A stretch of 64,000 nt of DNA from Kordiimonas lipolytica (GCF_001550065.1 NZ_LRUB01000006.1:1-64000), one strand, 5' to 3'. Numbered from the stretch's first letter, positions 1 through 9,534 are shown. Program-made: numbers and translations. The notes: generated by a model from the letters alone, not told the origin.

Positions 1-1160
<1,160 letters not shown>

Positions 1161-1182
1161 CACCGCTGCTTTTTTATTGGGC

Positions 1183-1572
1183 TCAGCGCTTGAGCGCCTT
1201 CAAAAGCACGGATACGGCAAAAACCACCACCCAGTGAATGGCGGGCGATACAAGAAGCACGGGGGTTGAGAGGCCGTCCTCCCACCCCACATAGCCCACA
1301 ATCGGCAGAAAATAGTTGGCAACCAGGAACAGTGTTCCAATAAGTGCAGGCAAACCGCCCTTGATAACGCCCTGAGCCCCAACCTTCACCGCCCCAAAAG
1401 CCGGCAGCAATACCCACACGGTCATGAGCGCCCCGCCGAAACTGTCAAAATGCTCGCCTGCGACGCGGTAGCAAAGATGAACAAGACCCAACGCAGCAAG
1501 TCCAGTGACGACCCACTTGTAATATCCCGGACCTTCAGAATGCCGATGGCGCTTATGTTTAACTGTTTTCAT
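1183..1572 (-). CDS. Hypothetical four-helix membrane protein
   Basis: I do not recognise a family. The 129-aa product begins with a basic, His-rich cytoplasmic tail (KHKRHRH) and has four likely membrane segments: VVTGLAALGLVHLCY, ALMTVWVLLPAFGAV, LIGTLFLVANYFLPIVG and PAIHWVVVFAVSVLL. The frame is open back to 1656, but that upstream ATG has no ribosome binding site and would overlap the promoter region of the divergent lipoprotein gene. The ATG at 1572, preceded by GGAA, is preferred. The gene ends only 22 bp from the IS110 transposase stop, so the element may have landed just behind it. Confidence 0.6.
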   Translation of the reverse strand: MKTVKHKRHRHSEGPGYYKWVVTGLAALGLVHLCYRVAGEHFDSFGGALMTVWVLLPAFGAVKVGAQGVIKGGLPALIGTLFLVANYFLPIVGYVGWEDGLSTPVLLVSPAIHWVVVFAVSVLLKALKR

Positions 1573-1706
1573 GCCGTTCCATGTCGCCTGCGCCACCTTT
1601 GTCACATATGATGCTGAACCAGCCCAAGCTTGTTTGATGCCATAAATTTTCCACATCTTATGCTATAGTGTGCGCGTACAGAGACAATCAAAAAGGGAGA
1701 CAACGC

Positions 1707-2156
1707 ATGACACACTATTTGAAGCCCCTGACCGCCACAGCCATGCTGCTTGCCCTCGCCGCCTGCGGCGACAGCAGCGATAACAAGGGTGATACAAGCC
1801 AAGCCCCAGCCATGGAAGCGGCCACAGCTGAAAAGTCCACCATGGACAAAGCCACAGAGGCCGCCAAGGACATGGCCACCAAAGCGGTCGAATCCCTGAA
1901 ACTGGACACCAGCTCGCTCGATGCTTTCAAGACCAGCCTCGCGAACATGAAAGGCTCCCTGTCGGCTGAGGACCAATCCAAGCTGATGGATGCCCTTTCC
2001 GGCATGGTGGCAGACAGCAAGGAAGGCTCAAGCGGCCTGATGGACACTGCCAAAAGCATGGCTTCCGGCAAATCGCTCACCGAAACGCTTTATGAAAAAA
2101 TGGGCGACAAGCTGAGCGGTAAGACGTTCGAGGACATCCTCGCCATGGCAGGCTAA
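1707..2156 (+). CDS. Small helical lipoprotein
   Basis: The 149-aa predicted lipoprotein has an N-terminal signal (HYLKPLTATAMLLALAAC) ending in a lipobox LAAC, so it should be lipidated on Cys and held in the inner or outer membrane. The mature part is rich in Ala, Lys, Ser and Met and looks helical (EAATAEKSTMDKATEAAKDM), with no recognised domain. The start at 1707 is chosen because AAGGGAGA lies just upstream and because the lipobox then sits at a normal distance; an upstream in-frame codon at 1668 lacks both. A repeat cluster and a terminator follow the gene. Confidence 0.7.
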   Translation: MTHYLKPLTATAMLLALAACGDSSDNKGDTSQAPAMEAATAEKSTMDKATEAAKDMATKAVESLKLDTSSLDAFKTSLANMKGSLSAEDQSKLMDALSGMVADSKEGSSGLMDTAKSMASGKSLTETLYEKMGDKLSGKTFEDILAMAG

Positions 2157-2164
2157 GTCCGGCC

Positions 2165-2252
2165 GTCATGCTGAACTTGTTTCAGCATCCATATCTACGG
2201 TTCAACCATACAAGAGGTTGACACATGGACCCTGAACCAAGTTCAGGGTGAC
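2165..2252. repeat. Intergenic palindromic repeat pair (locus a)
   Basis: Two inverted palindromic units. The first (2165-2192) has the stem ATGCTGAA/TTCAGCAT. The second (2225-2252), in opposite orientation, has the stem ACCCTGAA/TTCAGGGT. Both are flanked by GTC and CCAT. The same unit recurs at 13960-14048, 17460-17487 and 45815-45909. Confidence 0.85.
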
Positions 2253-2261
2253 AAAGATAAT

Positions 2262-2288
2262 AAGGCGCCTTACCGGGCGCCTTTCTCT
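2262..2288 (+). terminator. Rho-independent terminator
   Basis: The stem AAGGCGCC/GGCGCCTT with loop TTACCG is followed by a T-rich tail. It lies downstream of the lipoprotein gene, after the palindromic repeat pair. Confidence 0.75.
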
Positions 2289-2416
2289 CGTTGGCAACAT
2301 CGTCTTGGCTTAATGGATAACGCCAATGGGTTTCACAATTCTTCGCGTGAAAACGATCACCGAAGCTTCATAAATTAGCGTTTTCTCCGTCTAACGCCAT
2401 CAAGAGGGAGGAACGC

Positions 2417-3334
2417 ATGACATCCAATACTCAGGAGCCAGCCAGCCTGCAGGTGCCCATTCAGCGGCGCGAAAAAGGTCCATTCCACATAAAAATCCGG
2501 CTGGGCGAAAACGCTCCAATTGGTGTCCTGCTGGATACTGGATCAACCGGCATTGTCATCGGCCATGAACACCTGCCGTCAAGCGCGGTGAAAATGGACC
2601 CTCAGCCCCCATACAAGGTTGGCTACAGCAGCAGCGACAAGGCCTATGCAGGCGCGTGGTATAGCGTAAATGTCACCATACCAGGCGTGGGTGGCTGCGC
2701 CGTCACGAACCAGCTTCCCATTTTCAGTGCCACAAGCCATCCGGGGGTGGCCATGTGCGGCGTGGGCGTACAAGGGGACAAGCCTGCAACCTTCAACCCG
2801 TTCCTGAGCATCGACAGCATCACATTGAAGGGCAGCCCGAACACCTTTGTCACCCAAGGCTATGTCCTGAGCAAAGACGGCATTACGCTGGGACTATCAG
2901 AGGAAATTGTCAGCCAATTTCCTACAATGGTTCCCATGGACGACTTCAAGGCCACCGTTCACTTGAAACCGACGGGCACGGTCGGAGGAGCCCTCTATCA
3001 CTTCAAGGCCCCTGCCCTGATCGACAGCGGCATCGGATACATGATCCTGAACCCCTCACTTCGGTCAGTGACTGACGCGCCGCCCGGGTTCTGCAACAAA
3101 GAGACGGGTCATTTTCTGGACGGCACATCTATAAAGTTTGACGGTGGTATCAGCTATGATTTTACGGTCGGCGACCATGAGGGAAATCCGCCAATGGCAG
3201 CAGATTACGTTCGTTGGGGTACGTCTAAGAAGGGCCGCATTATCAATACAGGCCGCAATGTTCTGATGGCCTATGAAATGCTGATACACCCAGGCAACAA
3301 CCGCTTCGGTTTCAGGAAAATCGCAGCTGACTAG
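2417..3334 (+). CDS. Pepsin-like aspartic protease, cytoplasmic form
   Basis: The 305-aa protein has the two active-site triads expected of a bilobed A1-type aspartic protease: VLLDTGST at residues 37-44 (catalytic Asp 40) and ALIDSGIG at 200-207 (catalytic Asp 203). Each triad is preceded by the hydrophobic strand usual for the family. There is no signal peptide or membrane helix, which is odd for a pepsin-like enzyme and suggests a cytosolic role or non-classical export. The ATG follows a clear GGGAGGA site. The gene converges on the DUF5694 gene, and their stop codons overlap in the four bases CTAG. Substrate unknown. The pair of D-T/S-G motifs makes the fold assignment fairly firm, but activity is inferred. 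Confidence 0.7.
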   Translation: MTSNTQEPASLQVPIQRREKGPFHIKIRLGENAPIGVLLDTGSTGIVIGHEHLPSSAVKMDPQPPYKVGYSSSDKAYAGAWYSVNVTIPGVGGCAVTNQLPIFSATSHPGVAMCGVGVQGDKPATFNPFLSIDSITLKGSPNTFVTQGYVLSKDGITLGLSEEIVSQFPTMVPMDDFKATVHLKPTGTVGGALYHFKAPALIDSGIGYMILNPSLRSVTDAPPGFCNKETGHFLDGTSIKFDGGISYDFTVGDHEGNPPMAADYVRWGTSKKGRIINTGRNVLMAYEMLIHPGNNRFGFRKIAAD

Positions 3335-4185
3335 GGCGCACTCTGCTCGGCGTCCAAAAGAAGCGGACGAATGTCCAACCCGTCCATGTGACTGTCCATG
3401 GCCAGGAAATCCTTCAGGATCGCCGTATGCCCCTGCCCACCAATCACTAGCAAGCGCTCACCCGGCGCTGCATTTTGCTGGATACGGGCGTACATGCGGA
3501 AATTTCGGTGCCACCAACTGGCGGACGCAGTCGCGCCCTGGAACTTTCCATCTGCAGACACGCCATTGGTCATGATATAGAAGCTTTTGTTCAATCGGTC
3601 TTTTTCCGGGTCGTTGGCGTCCAACAACAACTCTCCCAGAGATTTGGTGCGATGGGCCTCGGCCGTTTCCTGGCTAATCTCGCCTATCATACGCTCCACC
3701 TCAGCCTGCAGCGCAGGGGCAGCAACCGGCATCACCTCAAACATAGCGTCCGCCTCCCATCCGATTTCCTGTTCGTCATAGCCACGGACAGGAATACCAC
3801 CTGCCGCCTTACCGATACGGAACCCTAGCTGGTAATTCTCGTTGCTTGGCAATTCATAAGTGCCGTCCAAATACTTTTGATAGCGGTCCTGCCACACTTC
3901 CTCGCCAGCCGGCGAGTATTCCAGCAGGATTTTTGTAGGTTTGAATTCGGTTACAATCCGCTGGGCTAGTCGGTCAAGATATGCCTGCGGCTTATCGGTC
4001 ATGACATTGATCTGATCTGTCTTAACCATGTCTTTGCCCGGATTGGCAAAATGAAACACGCCAAACATCATAACCTTTGGCATTTCATCATCTGCCGCCT
4101 GCGCACTACTCAGGCCCCAAATAAGTCCAGCCATACAAAGAACGGCCTTAAGCGCTGTCGATGCCGTTTTGACTATAGCGATCAT
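3331..4185 (-). CDS. DUF5694-family exported protein
   Basis: The 284-aa protein has an N-terminal signal sequence (about residues 10-31, ending SSAQA) followed by the FGVFHFANPGKD motif near residue 42. It has LLEYSPAG near residue 90 and a GGQGHTAILKDFL motif near the C terminus, all typical of the DUF5694 family. That family is remotely related to the TraB/EreA-type hydrolase fold; the conserved His and Glu residues in these motifs suggest a catalytic site, but no reaction is established. It should act in the periplasm. The ATG at 4185 gives the signal peptide. Its stop overlaps the stop of the convergent protease gene by four bases. Confidence 0.7.
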   Translation of the reverse strand: MIAIVKTASTALKAVLCMAGLIWGLSSAQAADDEMPKVMMFGVFHFANPGKDMVKTDQINVMTDKPQAYLDRLAQRIVTEFKPTKILLEYSPAGEEVWQDRYQKYLDGTYELPSNENYQLGFRIGKAAGGIPVRGYDEQEIGWEADAMFEVMPVAAPALQAEVERMIGEISQETAEAHRTKSLGELLLDANDPEKDRLNKSFYIMTNGVSADGKFQGATASASWWHRNFRMYARIQQNAAPGERLLVIGGQGHTAILKDFLAMDSHMDGLDIRPLLLDAEQSAP

Positions 4186-4227
4186 TGTTGATTCCTCATT
4201 ATCGTCGTTTTTGATGACTTTATTGTT

Positions 4228-4686
4228 TTATCGAGCTTTCCTGAGCCCCATCAGCGCCGCGATGGTCATCAACACCACGCCGCCCAGAAACACATACCCG
4301 CCCCATTCAAAATCCTTCACATGCAGGAACAAGCGTTCGGCTATATGTTCGCCGGCTTCCTCAAGCGGGTCGGTAACATGCTTTTCGATTTCGCCCAAAA
4401 GGCCACGCTCCCGCTCCAGGTGCAATTGCCAACGAATAAGCGGCCAGCAAAGCGCGCCCCAAACACCAAGAACCGCCAGAAAAGCCCCCCAGCGCGCCCG
4501 AACAGCATCAAGAACCGGGGCTAGCACCGCACAGGCAATCAGGATATATAGCTGGGGCTTGCCGATATCAGCGTAACTGATCACCTTCAGGTGCAGCACC
4601 TCCAGCATGGGTGAAAAGGCGCCGATGATTGTCATCAGCGCCCCTGTAAACATCAGCAGGCTGATGTTTCTGTTCGGTTGTTTCAC
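4228..4686 (-). CDS. Four-helix membrane protein, paralogue of upstream gene
   Basis: The 152-aa membrane protein is of unknown function. Hydrophobic segments lie at about residues 10-27, 46-60, 66-82 and 128-148, and a charged loop (HLERERGLLGEIEKHVTDPLEE) separates the third from the fourth. It shares the GAFxPM and SYAD motifs, the Asp-Pro loop and the final GGxxFLGxxxMT helix with the gene just upstream, so the two arose by tandem duplication. Only 10 bp separate them, so they are almost certainly co-transcribed and may form a hetero-oligomer. Confidence 0.7.
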   Translation of the reverse strand: MKQPNRNISLLMFTGALMTIIGAFSPMLEVLHLKVISYADIGKPQLYILIACAVLAPVLDAVRARWGAFLAVLGVWGALCWPLIRWQLHLERERGLLGEIEKHVTDPLEEAGEHIAERLFLHVKDFEWGGYVFLGGVVLMTIAALMGLRKAR

Positions 4687-4696
4687 GGGTGCGGCC

Positions 4697-5161
4697 TTAG
4701 GCTTTCTTGGCCGCCATGAATGCCATCACGGCACCCACCGTCATCACGATCATGCCCAGAACAAACATCATACCGCCGATTTCCATATCGAACACGTTCG
4801 AGAAAATCTTGCCAGCTACGTCCGAAGCCGCTTTCTGGATCGGATCGGTCACTTTCGACAGCTTCCCCATCAGGCCGCCGTCATCACCGCTGTCGCCGCC
4901 TATGTTCTTGATCACCGGCCACAACAGCACCAGCCACGCGCCAATGGCCGCGAACAGGCTGAAATTACGCTTGTCCAGGAAGATCACAACAGAAGCCGCC
5001 AGCGCAAACACCACCAGAAGATAGACCTCCGGATCTGCCGCGTCAGCATAGCTCATGGTGCCGATCCCGCCGATGTTGATCATTGGCAGAAATGCCCCGA
5101 TCGCCACCATCAGTGACCCAACCAGCGTGATAATATCATTACGCCCAAGATTGATATTCAT
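4697..5161 (-). CDS. Four-helix membrane protein, tandem paralogue
   Basis: The 154-aa product is the first gene of a two-gene operon. It has an N-terminal GAFLPM motif inside the first helix, the SYAD motif near residue 37, two middle helices, a Gly/Asp-rich soluble loop (GGDSGDDGGLMGK, about residues 88-100) and a C-terminal Gly- and Met-rich helix. The architecture and motifs match the downstream gene. I do not recognise a named family. The AAAAGGGGA site just before the ATG supports the start. Confidence 0.7.
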   Translation of the reverse strand: MNINLGRNDIITLVGSLMVAIGAFLPMINIGGIGTMSYADAADPEVYLLVVFALAASVVIFLDKRNFSLFAAIGAWLVLLWPVIKNIGGDSGDDGGLMGKLSKVTDPIQKAASDVAGKIFSNVFDMEIGGMMFVLGMIVMTVGAVMAFMAAKKA

Positions 5162-5261
5162 AAGATTAGTCCCCTTTTCCCTATACGGCGCTTTCTTATG
5201 CGCCCGACAGCAGTGTACCGGAGCTTGGGGAACTGAGGCAAGAGACTATTATTTCAAAGGC

Positions 5262-5684
5262 TTAGCCAAACCCTTTGGCATCGCCAAGTTCGGCGCATCT
5301 CAAGAGCCGGCTATCGAGCACGCCAGCCTGCCTGTGCTTCACCGCCTTGCGGTAATCCGGGTCTGTCACCATTTCCATGAAGGCCCCTGCGTTCGGATAG
5401 CGCGCCACGAACGCCACGTCCCAGGCTTCATCCTTGGGGCCAATAAGCATCAGTTCCGGCGCGCCACGCCAAAGGATGCTGCCACCAACGCGGGCAAAGA
5501 TGGGCCCGCTTTCCCGGCTGTAGGCCTTATAGGCATCTGCCCCTGTCACCACGCCTTCGGGCGCTGTGCCGTCATAGTCTGCCTTGTCCTTCAAGCGGAC
5601 CAGATTCAGCATATTGATGGGCGTATCACGCGGCAGGTCCTTGAAGGCTTCAAACTGGTCGCGCTCTGGATCGATATGGCTCAT
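5262..5684 (-). CDS. DUF1330 domain protein
   Basis: The 140-aa soluble protein of the DUF1330 family belongs to the dimeric alpha/beta-barrel (ferredoxin-like) superfamily. Seen features are PINMLNLVRLKDKADY near residue 22, the AYKAYSRESGPIFARVGGSILW stretch near residue 52 and the C-terminal YPNAGAFMEMVTDPDYRKAVKHR block. These are the usual elements of the family. Members are small cytosolic proteins without an established reaction. It starts at an ATG behind AAGGGAGA and stands alone between the membrane-protein operon and the hydrolase gene. Confidence 0.75.
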   Translation of the reverse strand: MSHIDPERDQFEAFKDLPRDTPINMLNLVRLKDKADYDGTAPEGVVTGADAYKAYSRESGPIFARVGGSILWRGAPELMLIGPKDEAWDVAFVARYPNAGAFMEMVTDPDYRKAVKHRQAGVLDSRLLRCAELGDAKGFG

Positions 5685-5745
5685 TGAAAGTCTCCCTTGT
5701 TAGAAGGTGACATAGCTGGAAACCGGCTTCGGGCAAGTGAGCCGA

Positions 5746-6579
5746 CTAGCCTATCCACTTCACGATTTCGCGGACTACACCTTCTGGCTTGCGAGCCCAG
5801 TCGAAATGGCCGACATACCTTCCCTGCTCTGGCTCCCCCAATTTCCTGCCTGTAACGTCGGCATTCTTGAAGCAGCCACGGCTGAACTCCACGGCTTTAT
5901 CCGGGGCAAGCCTGTCCCTGTCGAACGCTAATGACAGTACCCGGCCTTCATATCCGGCAATGGCGGCCATGGCGCCTGGAGTTGCCGGGCCATCATAGCT
6001 GCCGCCTTTGGCCCAGTCGCGCCAGTCAAGCATAAGCCTGCGGTATTCCCGACCGCCAAAGCCTAACTTGTCACCCGGGAAATATCCGACAACAGCTGTC
6101 AGCACTGGCAGCAGTCGGCACAGCCACTTGATCTGGCGCGCCTGTTTGCTGCCGAATAGCCCATGGTATGGAAACCCGCACGCCAGATGCACCACCCCCT
6201 TGATATCATCCCGCTGCCCTGCCGTGATGGAGCTAAGGTGCCCACCAAGGCTGTGGCCGCCCAGAAAAAGGGGTGTATCAGGCAACGCATTTTGTACATG
6301 ATTGATGGCAGCCGGGATGTCGTCTTCCAGAAAGGCCTTCAGCCCGAAGTGTTGCCCCCGCCCCGCCCGGTGTGGGCTATTGCCGTGCCCGCGCTGTTCA
6401 AAAAGGCAGGTTGCGATACCCGCTGCGGCAAGGCGCTCAGCCAGATGGCGGTAGAAACGTGCTGGCACCCCAAGCGCCGGTAAAAGCAACATCGCAGCTT
6501 TCGGTTCACCATCCGGTGCATAGGTATTCAGCGGCACGGAAACGCCTTTACCGTTGTCGATTGTTACCCAGTCCCCCAT
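5746..6579 (-). CDS. Alpha/beta hydrolase
   Basis: The 277-aa serine hydrolase of the alpha/beta fold has the nucleophile elbow GHSLGG, an oxyanion-region LLLPALGVPARFY, FEQRGHGNSP as in lysophospholipase-like hydrolases, a likely acid in AFDRDRLAP, and the catalytic His in VGHFDW close to the C terminus. No signal peptide is seen, so it is probably a cytosolic esterase or lipase-like enzyme. Substrate unknown. The frame extends to a TTG at 6597, but the ATG at 6579 starts nearer the conserved core. Neither has a strong ribosome binding site. Confidence 0.75.
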   Translation of the reverse strand: MGDWVTIDNGKGVSVPLNTYAPDGEPKAAMLLLPALGVPARFYRHLAERLAAAGIATCLFEQRGHGNSPHRAGRGQHFGLKAFLEDDIPAAINHVQNALPDTPLFLGGHSLGGHLSSITAGQRDDIKGVVHLACGFPYHGLFGSKQARQIKWLCRLLPVLTAVVGYFPGDKLGFGGREYRRLMLDWRDWAKGGSYDGPATPGAMAAIAGYEGRVLSLAFDRDRLAPDKAVEFSRGCFKNADVTGRKLGEPEQGRYVGHFDWARKPEGVVREIVKWIG

Positions 6580-6643
6580 ATGCGCCCCATTTATCAAACT
6601 GATCAGTCTCGTAATTGGACGCTAGCGGTTTCAAGCCATGAAA

Positions 6644-7714
6644 TCAATCACGTTCGAGGTGCGGAAGGTGTGCCCGAAGTAGCCGCTCTGCAGCGGCCTC
6701 TTCCGCGGCATAAAATTCTTCATCGGCGCTGTGATCATATGCCTTCTGTCGTGGGGCCATCAGACCATGGAGAGGGCTCAGGTCAAATGGGCACTCTTTG
6801 GGCACTATGGGTGTGCCCTTTTTCGATTTTTGGGCACTATGAGTGTGCCCTTTTTCGGAGAGAATACGCTCGAAAATGCCTGTAAAATCGTTGCACAAGG
6901 CTTCATAGCTGATGGACGCGTCAGCCCATTCCGCCGCAAACAGATCAGACAGCCGAGACACCAGATAATGTAGCCTGTAAGGGTGTGTGCGCCGACCATC
7001 CATCAAGAGCCAAGGATAGCTGATCACCAGATCACGATACCAGGGCAGAAGGTAAAAATGACAATGATCCGAATAACTTAGAAGATTCCAGCTTTGGTCA
7101 TTCTGATGCCCCTTGAGGGTCGAGCGCCACGTATCGCGCGGGTTCCGCCGCAGGTGCAGGATGCTCGCCTCAGGGAAGTTTTTCTTGAGAAAAGGCAGCC
7201 TGAAATCCACGCGATTGAACTGCAAAACAGGCCGTTCAGGGGCCCTTGAGATCAGCTCGGCGATGTATTTTTCAAGGGCACACGCATGGGCACTATGGCC
7301 CAAAACCAGATTTTTGTATGTCCATTCGTCCGTAAACCACTGCGAAAGATGCTCCAAGCCATTGTAATTACTATGGTAATTCTGAACACCCCGATGGGTC
7401 TCATCTGTGCCCTCGCCCCTTGTGATCGGGTCAAACCATCGACGCTCGTTCAGTGGTTCATAATAGGCCGTAAAGCCCGCGAGCCGGTCGAACGCTTGCC
7501 ACAGAAGGGTCGAGCCACTCCTGAAACGGGCCGTTATGAATACAGGTCCATCGGGATGTAATGAATTGTTATTGTTGGGAAATTTATCTACGTCCCTGTA
7601 GGTAGGCAGTGGTGCTTTAGCGCGAAAGAGGCCCATGGCATGGGCTGCGGTCCGCTCAAGCCCAGGATGGGCTGATAAGCGCCGCATGACACGTTGCTCG
7701 AAAAGCCGCAGCAT
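6644..7714 (-). CDS. Sulfotransferase family protein with in-frame palindromic insertion
   Basis: The 356-aa protein shows the 5'-phosphosulfate-binding loop ARFRSGSTLLWQ near residue 62 and the 3'-phosphate motif RNPRDTWRST near residue 190. Together these point to PAPS-dependent sulfate transfer to a glycan or small molecule. Residues about 287-310 (KGTPIVPKECPF and flanks) are encoded by two copies of a GGGCAC palindrome and look like an insertion that keeps the frame. The ATG is 2 bp after the stop of the glycosyltransferase gene, with AGGAGG inside that gene's 3' end, so the two are translationally coupled. A role in sulfating a surface polysaccharide is inferred from this pairing. Whether the insertion-bearing enzyme is active is unknown. 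Confidence 0.75.
   Translation of the reverse strand: MLRLFEQRVMRRLSAHPGLERTAAHAMGLFRAKAPLPTYRDVDKFPNNNNSLHPDGPVFITARFRSGSTLLWQAFDRLAGFTAYYEPLNERRWFDPITRGEGTDETHRGVQNYHSNYNGLEHLSQWFTDEWTYKNLVLGHSAHACALEKYIAELISRAPERPVLQFNRVDFRLPFLKKNFPEASILHLRRNPRDTWRSTLKGHQNDQSWNLLSYSDHCHFYLLPWYRDLVISYPWLLMDGRRTHPYRLHYLVSRLSDLFAAEWADASISYEALCNDFTGIFERILSEKGHTHSAQKSKKGTPIVPKECPFDLSPLHGLMAPRQKAYDHSADEEFYAAEEAAAERLLRAHLPHLERD
6789..6857. repeat. GGGCAC palindromic element, two copies inside sulfotransferase gene
   Basis: Two near-identical units about 32 bp apart (6800-6825 and 6832-6857) each form a hairpin of GGGCAC with GTGCCC (6800-6818 and 6832-6850) followed by TTTTTCG. A further GGGCACT half-unit lies at 6789. 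The reading frame stays open across all of it. Confidence 0.85.
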
Positions 7715-7715
7715 T

Positions 7716-8945
7716 TCAGCTTTCCTCCTGCAAGCGCTTGAAAAAGCTCAGCAATTGCTTTGCCTTATCGTCCCACCCCTGCGTCAGCGCATGAGATCGC
7801 GCTGCTTCGCCCATCCTTCTGCGGGTGACTTCGTCATTCAAAAGTTCGCTGATGGCAAAGGCAACGGCACCAGGGTCCTCGCCGTCCACCAGTCGCCCTG
7901 TTTCGCCGTCCAGAATGGCGTCAACTGCGCCGCCCGCGTTCCCGCCAACCGACGGCGTTCCAGCCGCAGCAGCCTCCAGAAACACAAGGCCAAAGCCCTC
8001 GGTGTCGCCATCCGGCATCGTACGGTTCGGCATGGCAAACAGGTCCGCGCTGGCGTATAGCGAAGGCAACGTCTCATCCGCAACAAACCCCAGCATATGC
8101 ACGCTTCCGCCCATCTCTGGCCTAGCAGCAGCTGCCTTCAATTCCTCTGAAAGCGGGCCTGTGCCTGCGATTGCCAACTGGGCGCCGGGGACAGCTGCCA
8201 AGATTCTAGGCCACGCGGCAAGCAGTGTATCGAAGCCTTTTCGGCGTACCAGCCGCCCTACTCCCAGCACCAGGGGACCGCTCGTGAGACCAAAGTGTGA
8301 GCGGATGTTTCCCTGTGGCAGACTATCGAATATAGCCAGGTCCACACCGTTGGTCACAAGCTCGATACGCTCACGAGGGACACCGTATTTGCTTGTAAGC
8401 AGGCCTGCTGTAAAGCTGCTCACCGTGACCACACCGTCTGCCGCTCTCAGGGCACCTGCCCGCCTTTGGTCGGCCCTGATGGAATAGGTCTGCTGCGAGA
8501 TCTCCTCGCCGTGGGTATAGATCACAATCTTTGCATCGGGGAAAATTTTACGCAGGGGGCGCATCATCCAGCCAAGGCCATCAACAGACCCTAACACTAT
8601 GGTTTCATATGATTTTTCTTTTGAAAGGCGTTTAAGTCGTCCGACAATCCGCCGCCTCAGAAGCAAGTCGTAAGCTGCCATGGACAGGCGCCTGAAGAAC
8701 CCGACAGGCCCTTCCACCAGAGGCGGTCGCATTTCTTCAAGCCTGACAATCGAATAAGGGGCACTAGCGTCAAACCCTTCCCAACCCGCCACTTTTTGGC
8801 CGGTTGTATAGTCTGTTGAAGAGGTCAGAATCTCAATCTTGTCGGGCTGCGCTGATGCCAGTGCATCATATACGGTTTGGGCACCACCAACGAGAGGACA
8901 GTAGTGCGTTGTGATAATTATATGCTTTGCTGCTACAGTCGTCAT
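7716..8945 (-). CDS. Glycosyltransferase family 4
   Basis: The 409-aa GT-B fold glycosyltransferase has an N-terminal acceptor domain that opens with HIIITTHYCPLVGGAQTV, the Gly-rich loop usual in GT4 enzymes. The C-terminal nucleotide-sugar domain has VLGVGRLVRRKGFDTLL (about residue 230), a PNRTMPDGDTEGFGLVFLEAAAAGTPSVGG block with the E-x7-E motif, and DGETGRLVDGEDPGAVA. It probably adds a sugar to a polysaccharide or lipid-linked acceptor at the cytoplasmic face of the membrane. It is the first gene of an operon with the sulfotransferase, which suggests a sulfated glycan as product. Donor sugar cannot be read from sequence. Confidence 0.85.
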   Translation of the reverse strand: MTTVAAKHIIITTHYCPLVGGAQTVYDALASAQPDKIEILTSSTDYTTGQKVAGWEGFDASAPYSIVRLEEMRPPLVEGPVGFFRRLSMAAYDLLLRRRIVGRLKRLSKEKSYETIVLGSVDGLGWMMRPLRKIFPDAKIVIYTHGEEISQQTYSIRADQRRAGALRAADGVVTVSSFTAGLLTSKYGVPRERIELVTNGVDLAIFDSLPQGNIRSHFGLTSGPLVLGVGRLVRRKGFDTLLAAWPRILAAVPGAQLAIAGTGPLSEELKAAAARPEMGGSVHMLGFVADETLPSLYASADLFAMPNRTMPDGDTEGFGLVFLEAAAAGTPSVGGNAGGAVDAILDGETGRLVDGEDPGAVAFAISELLNDEVTRRRMGEAARSHALTQGWDDKAKQLLSFFKRLQEES

Positions 8946-9188
8946 GCTACCGATCTATTTGATATCTATGCGATAAAGCCTAAGAGAAGCCGCCCAGTCA
9001 ACCTGCATTTGGACAATTGATCCATCAACTTACCCTGATAGCTTTTTGTGGTTCCCAGGCCCAAAAACATTGAAAGCATTAATGTCCCCGGCTACAAAGG
9101 CTGAACGTATCTCATGTGTACCATCACATTGGTATGGGCTGGCGACAAACCTATCGTTGAAGCAACCGAGTATTCGAGGAAAAATCAC

Positions 9189-9422
9189 ATGGCAATGCAT
9201 GCGGAAGACATTGAAAAGCTGATTAAGGAAAGCCTCCCGGGCGCAAAAGTTCACATTGAGGACTTGCGTGGCGACGGCGATCATTACGCTGCACATGTAA
9301 TTTATGATGGCTTCAAGGGCCTGACCCGTGTCCAGCAGCACCAGATGGTGTATAAAAGCCTGAAGGGCCGCATGGGCGGCGAGCTGCACGCGCTTGCACT
9401 TCAGACCAGCGCACCAGAATAG
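9189..9422 (+). CDS. BolA family protein
   Basis: The 77-aa BolA/IbaG-type protein has the compact alpha-beta fold with the helix-turn region ADIxxLIKESLPGAKV-like at the N terminus and the conserved LRGDGDHYAAHVI and GLTRVQQHQMVYKSL segments, including the invariant His. BolA proteins bind monothiol glutaredoxins through a shared 2Fe-2S cluster and act in iron-sulfur trafficking. The Grx4-type gene lies about 110 bp downstream on the same strand, the classic arrangement. The frame is open back to 9114, but GAGGAAAA sits right before the ATG at 9189, and the length then matches the family. Confidence 0.9.
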   Translation: MAMHAEDIEKLIKESLPGAKVHIEDLRGDGDHYAAHVIYDGFKGLTRVQQHQMVYKSLKGRMGGELHALALQTSAPE

Positions 9423-9534
9423 CCTTGGCACCCTAATCCTGATAAAATTCGTCTAATTTAGACGCCCCCCCCCTTGGCAAGATCGCCCTGGGGGCTTATT
9501 TCTAGGCGAAAGTGGAATTTCAAAGGAACCGGTA

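Noticed and set aside
2165..2252. CRISPR repeats
   Set aside because: Units are inverted pairs at scattered loci, without regular spacers or cas genes.
9430..9534. Terminator between bolA and grxD
   Set aside because: There is a C run and weak pairing (CGTCTAATTTAGACG), but no GC-rich stem with a T run; the two genes may be partly co-transcribed.
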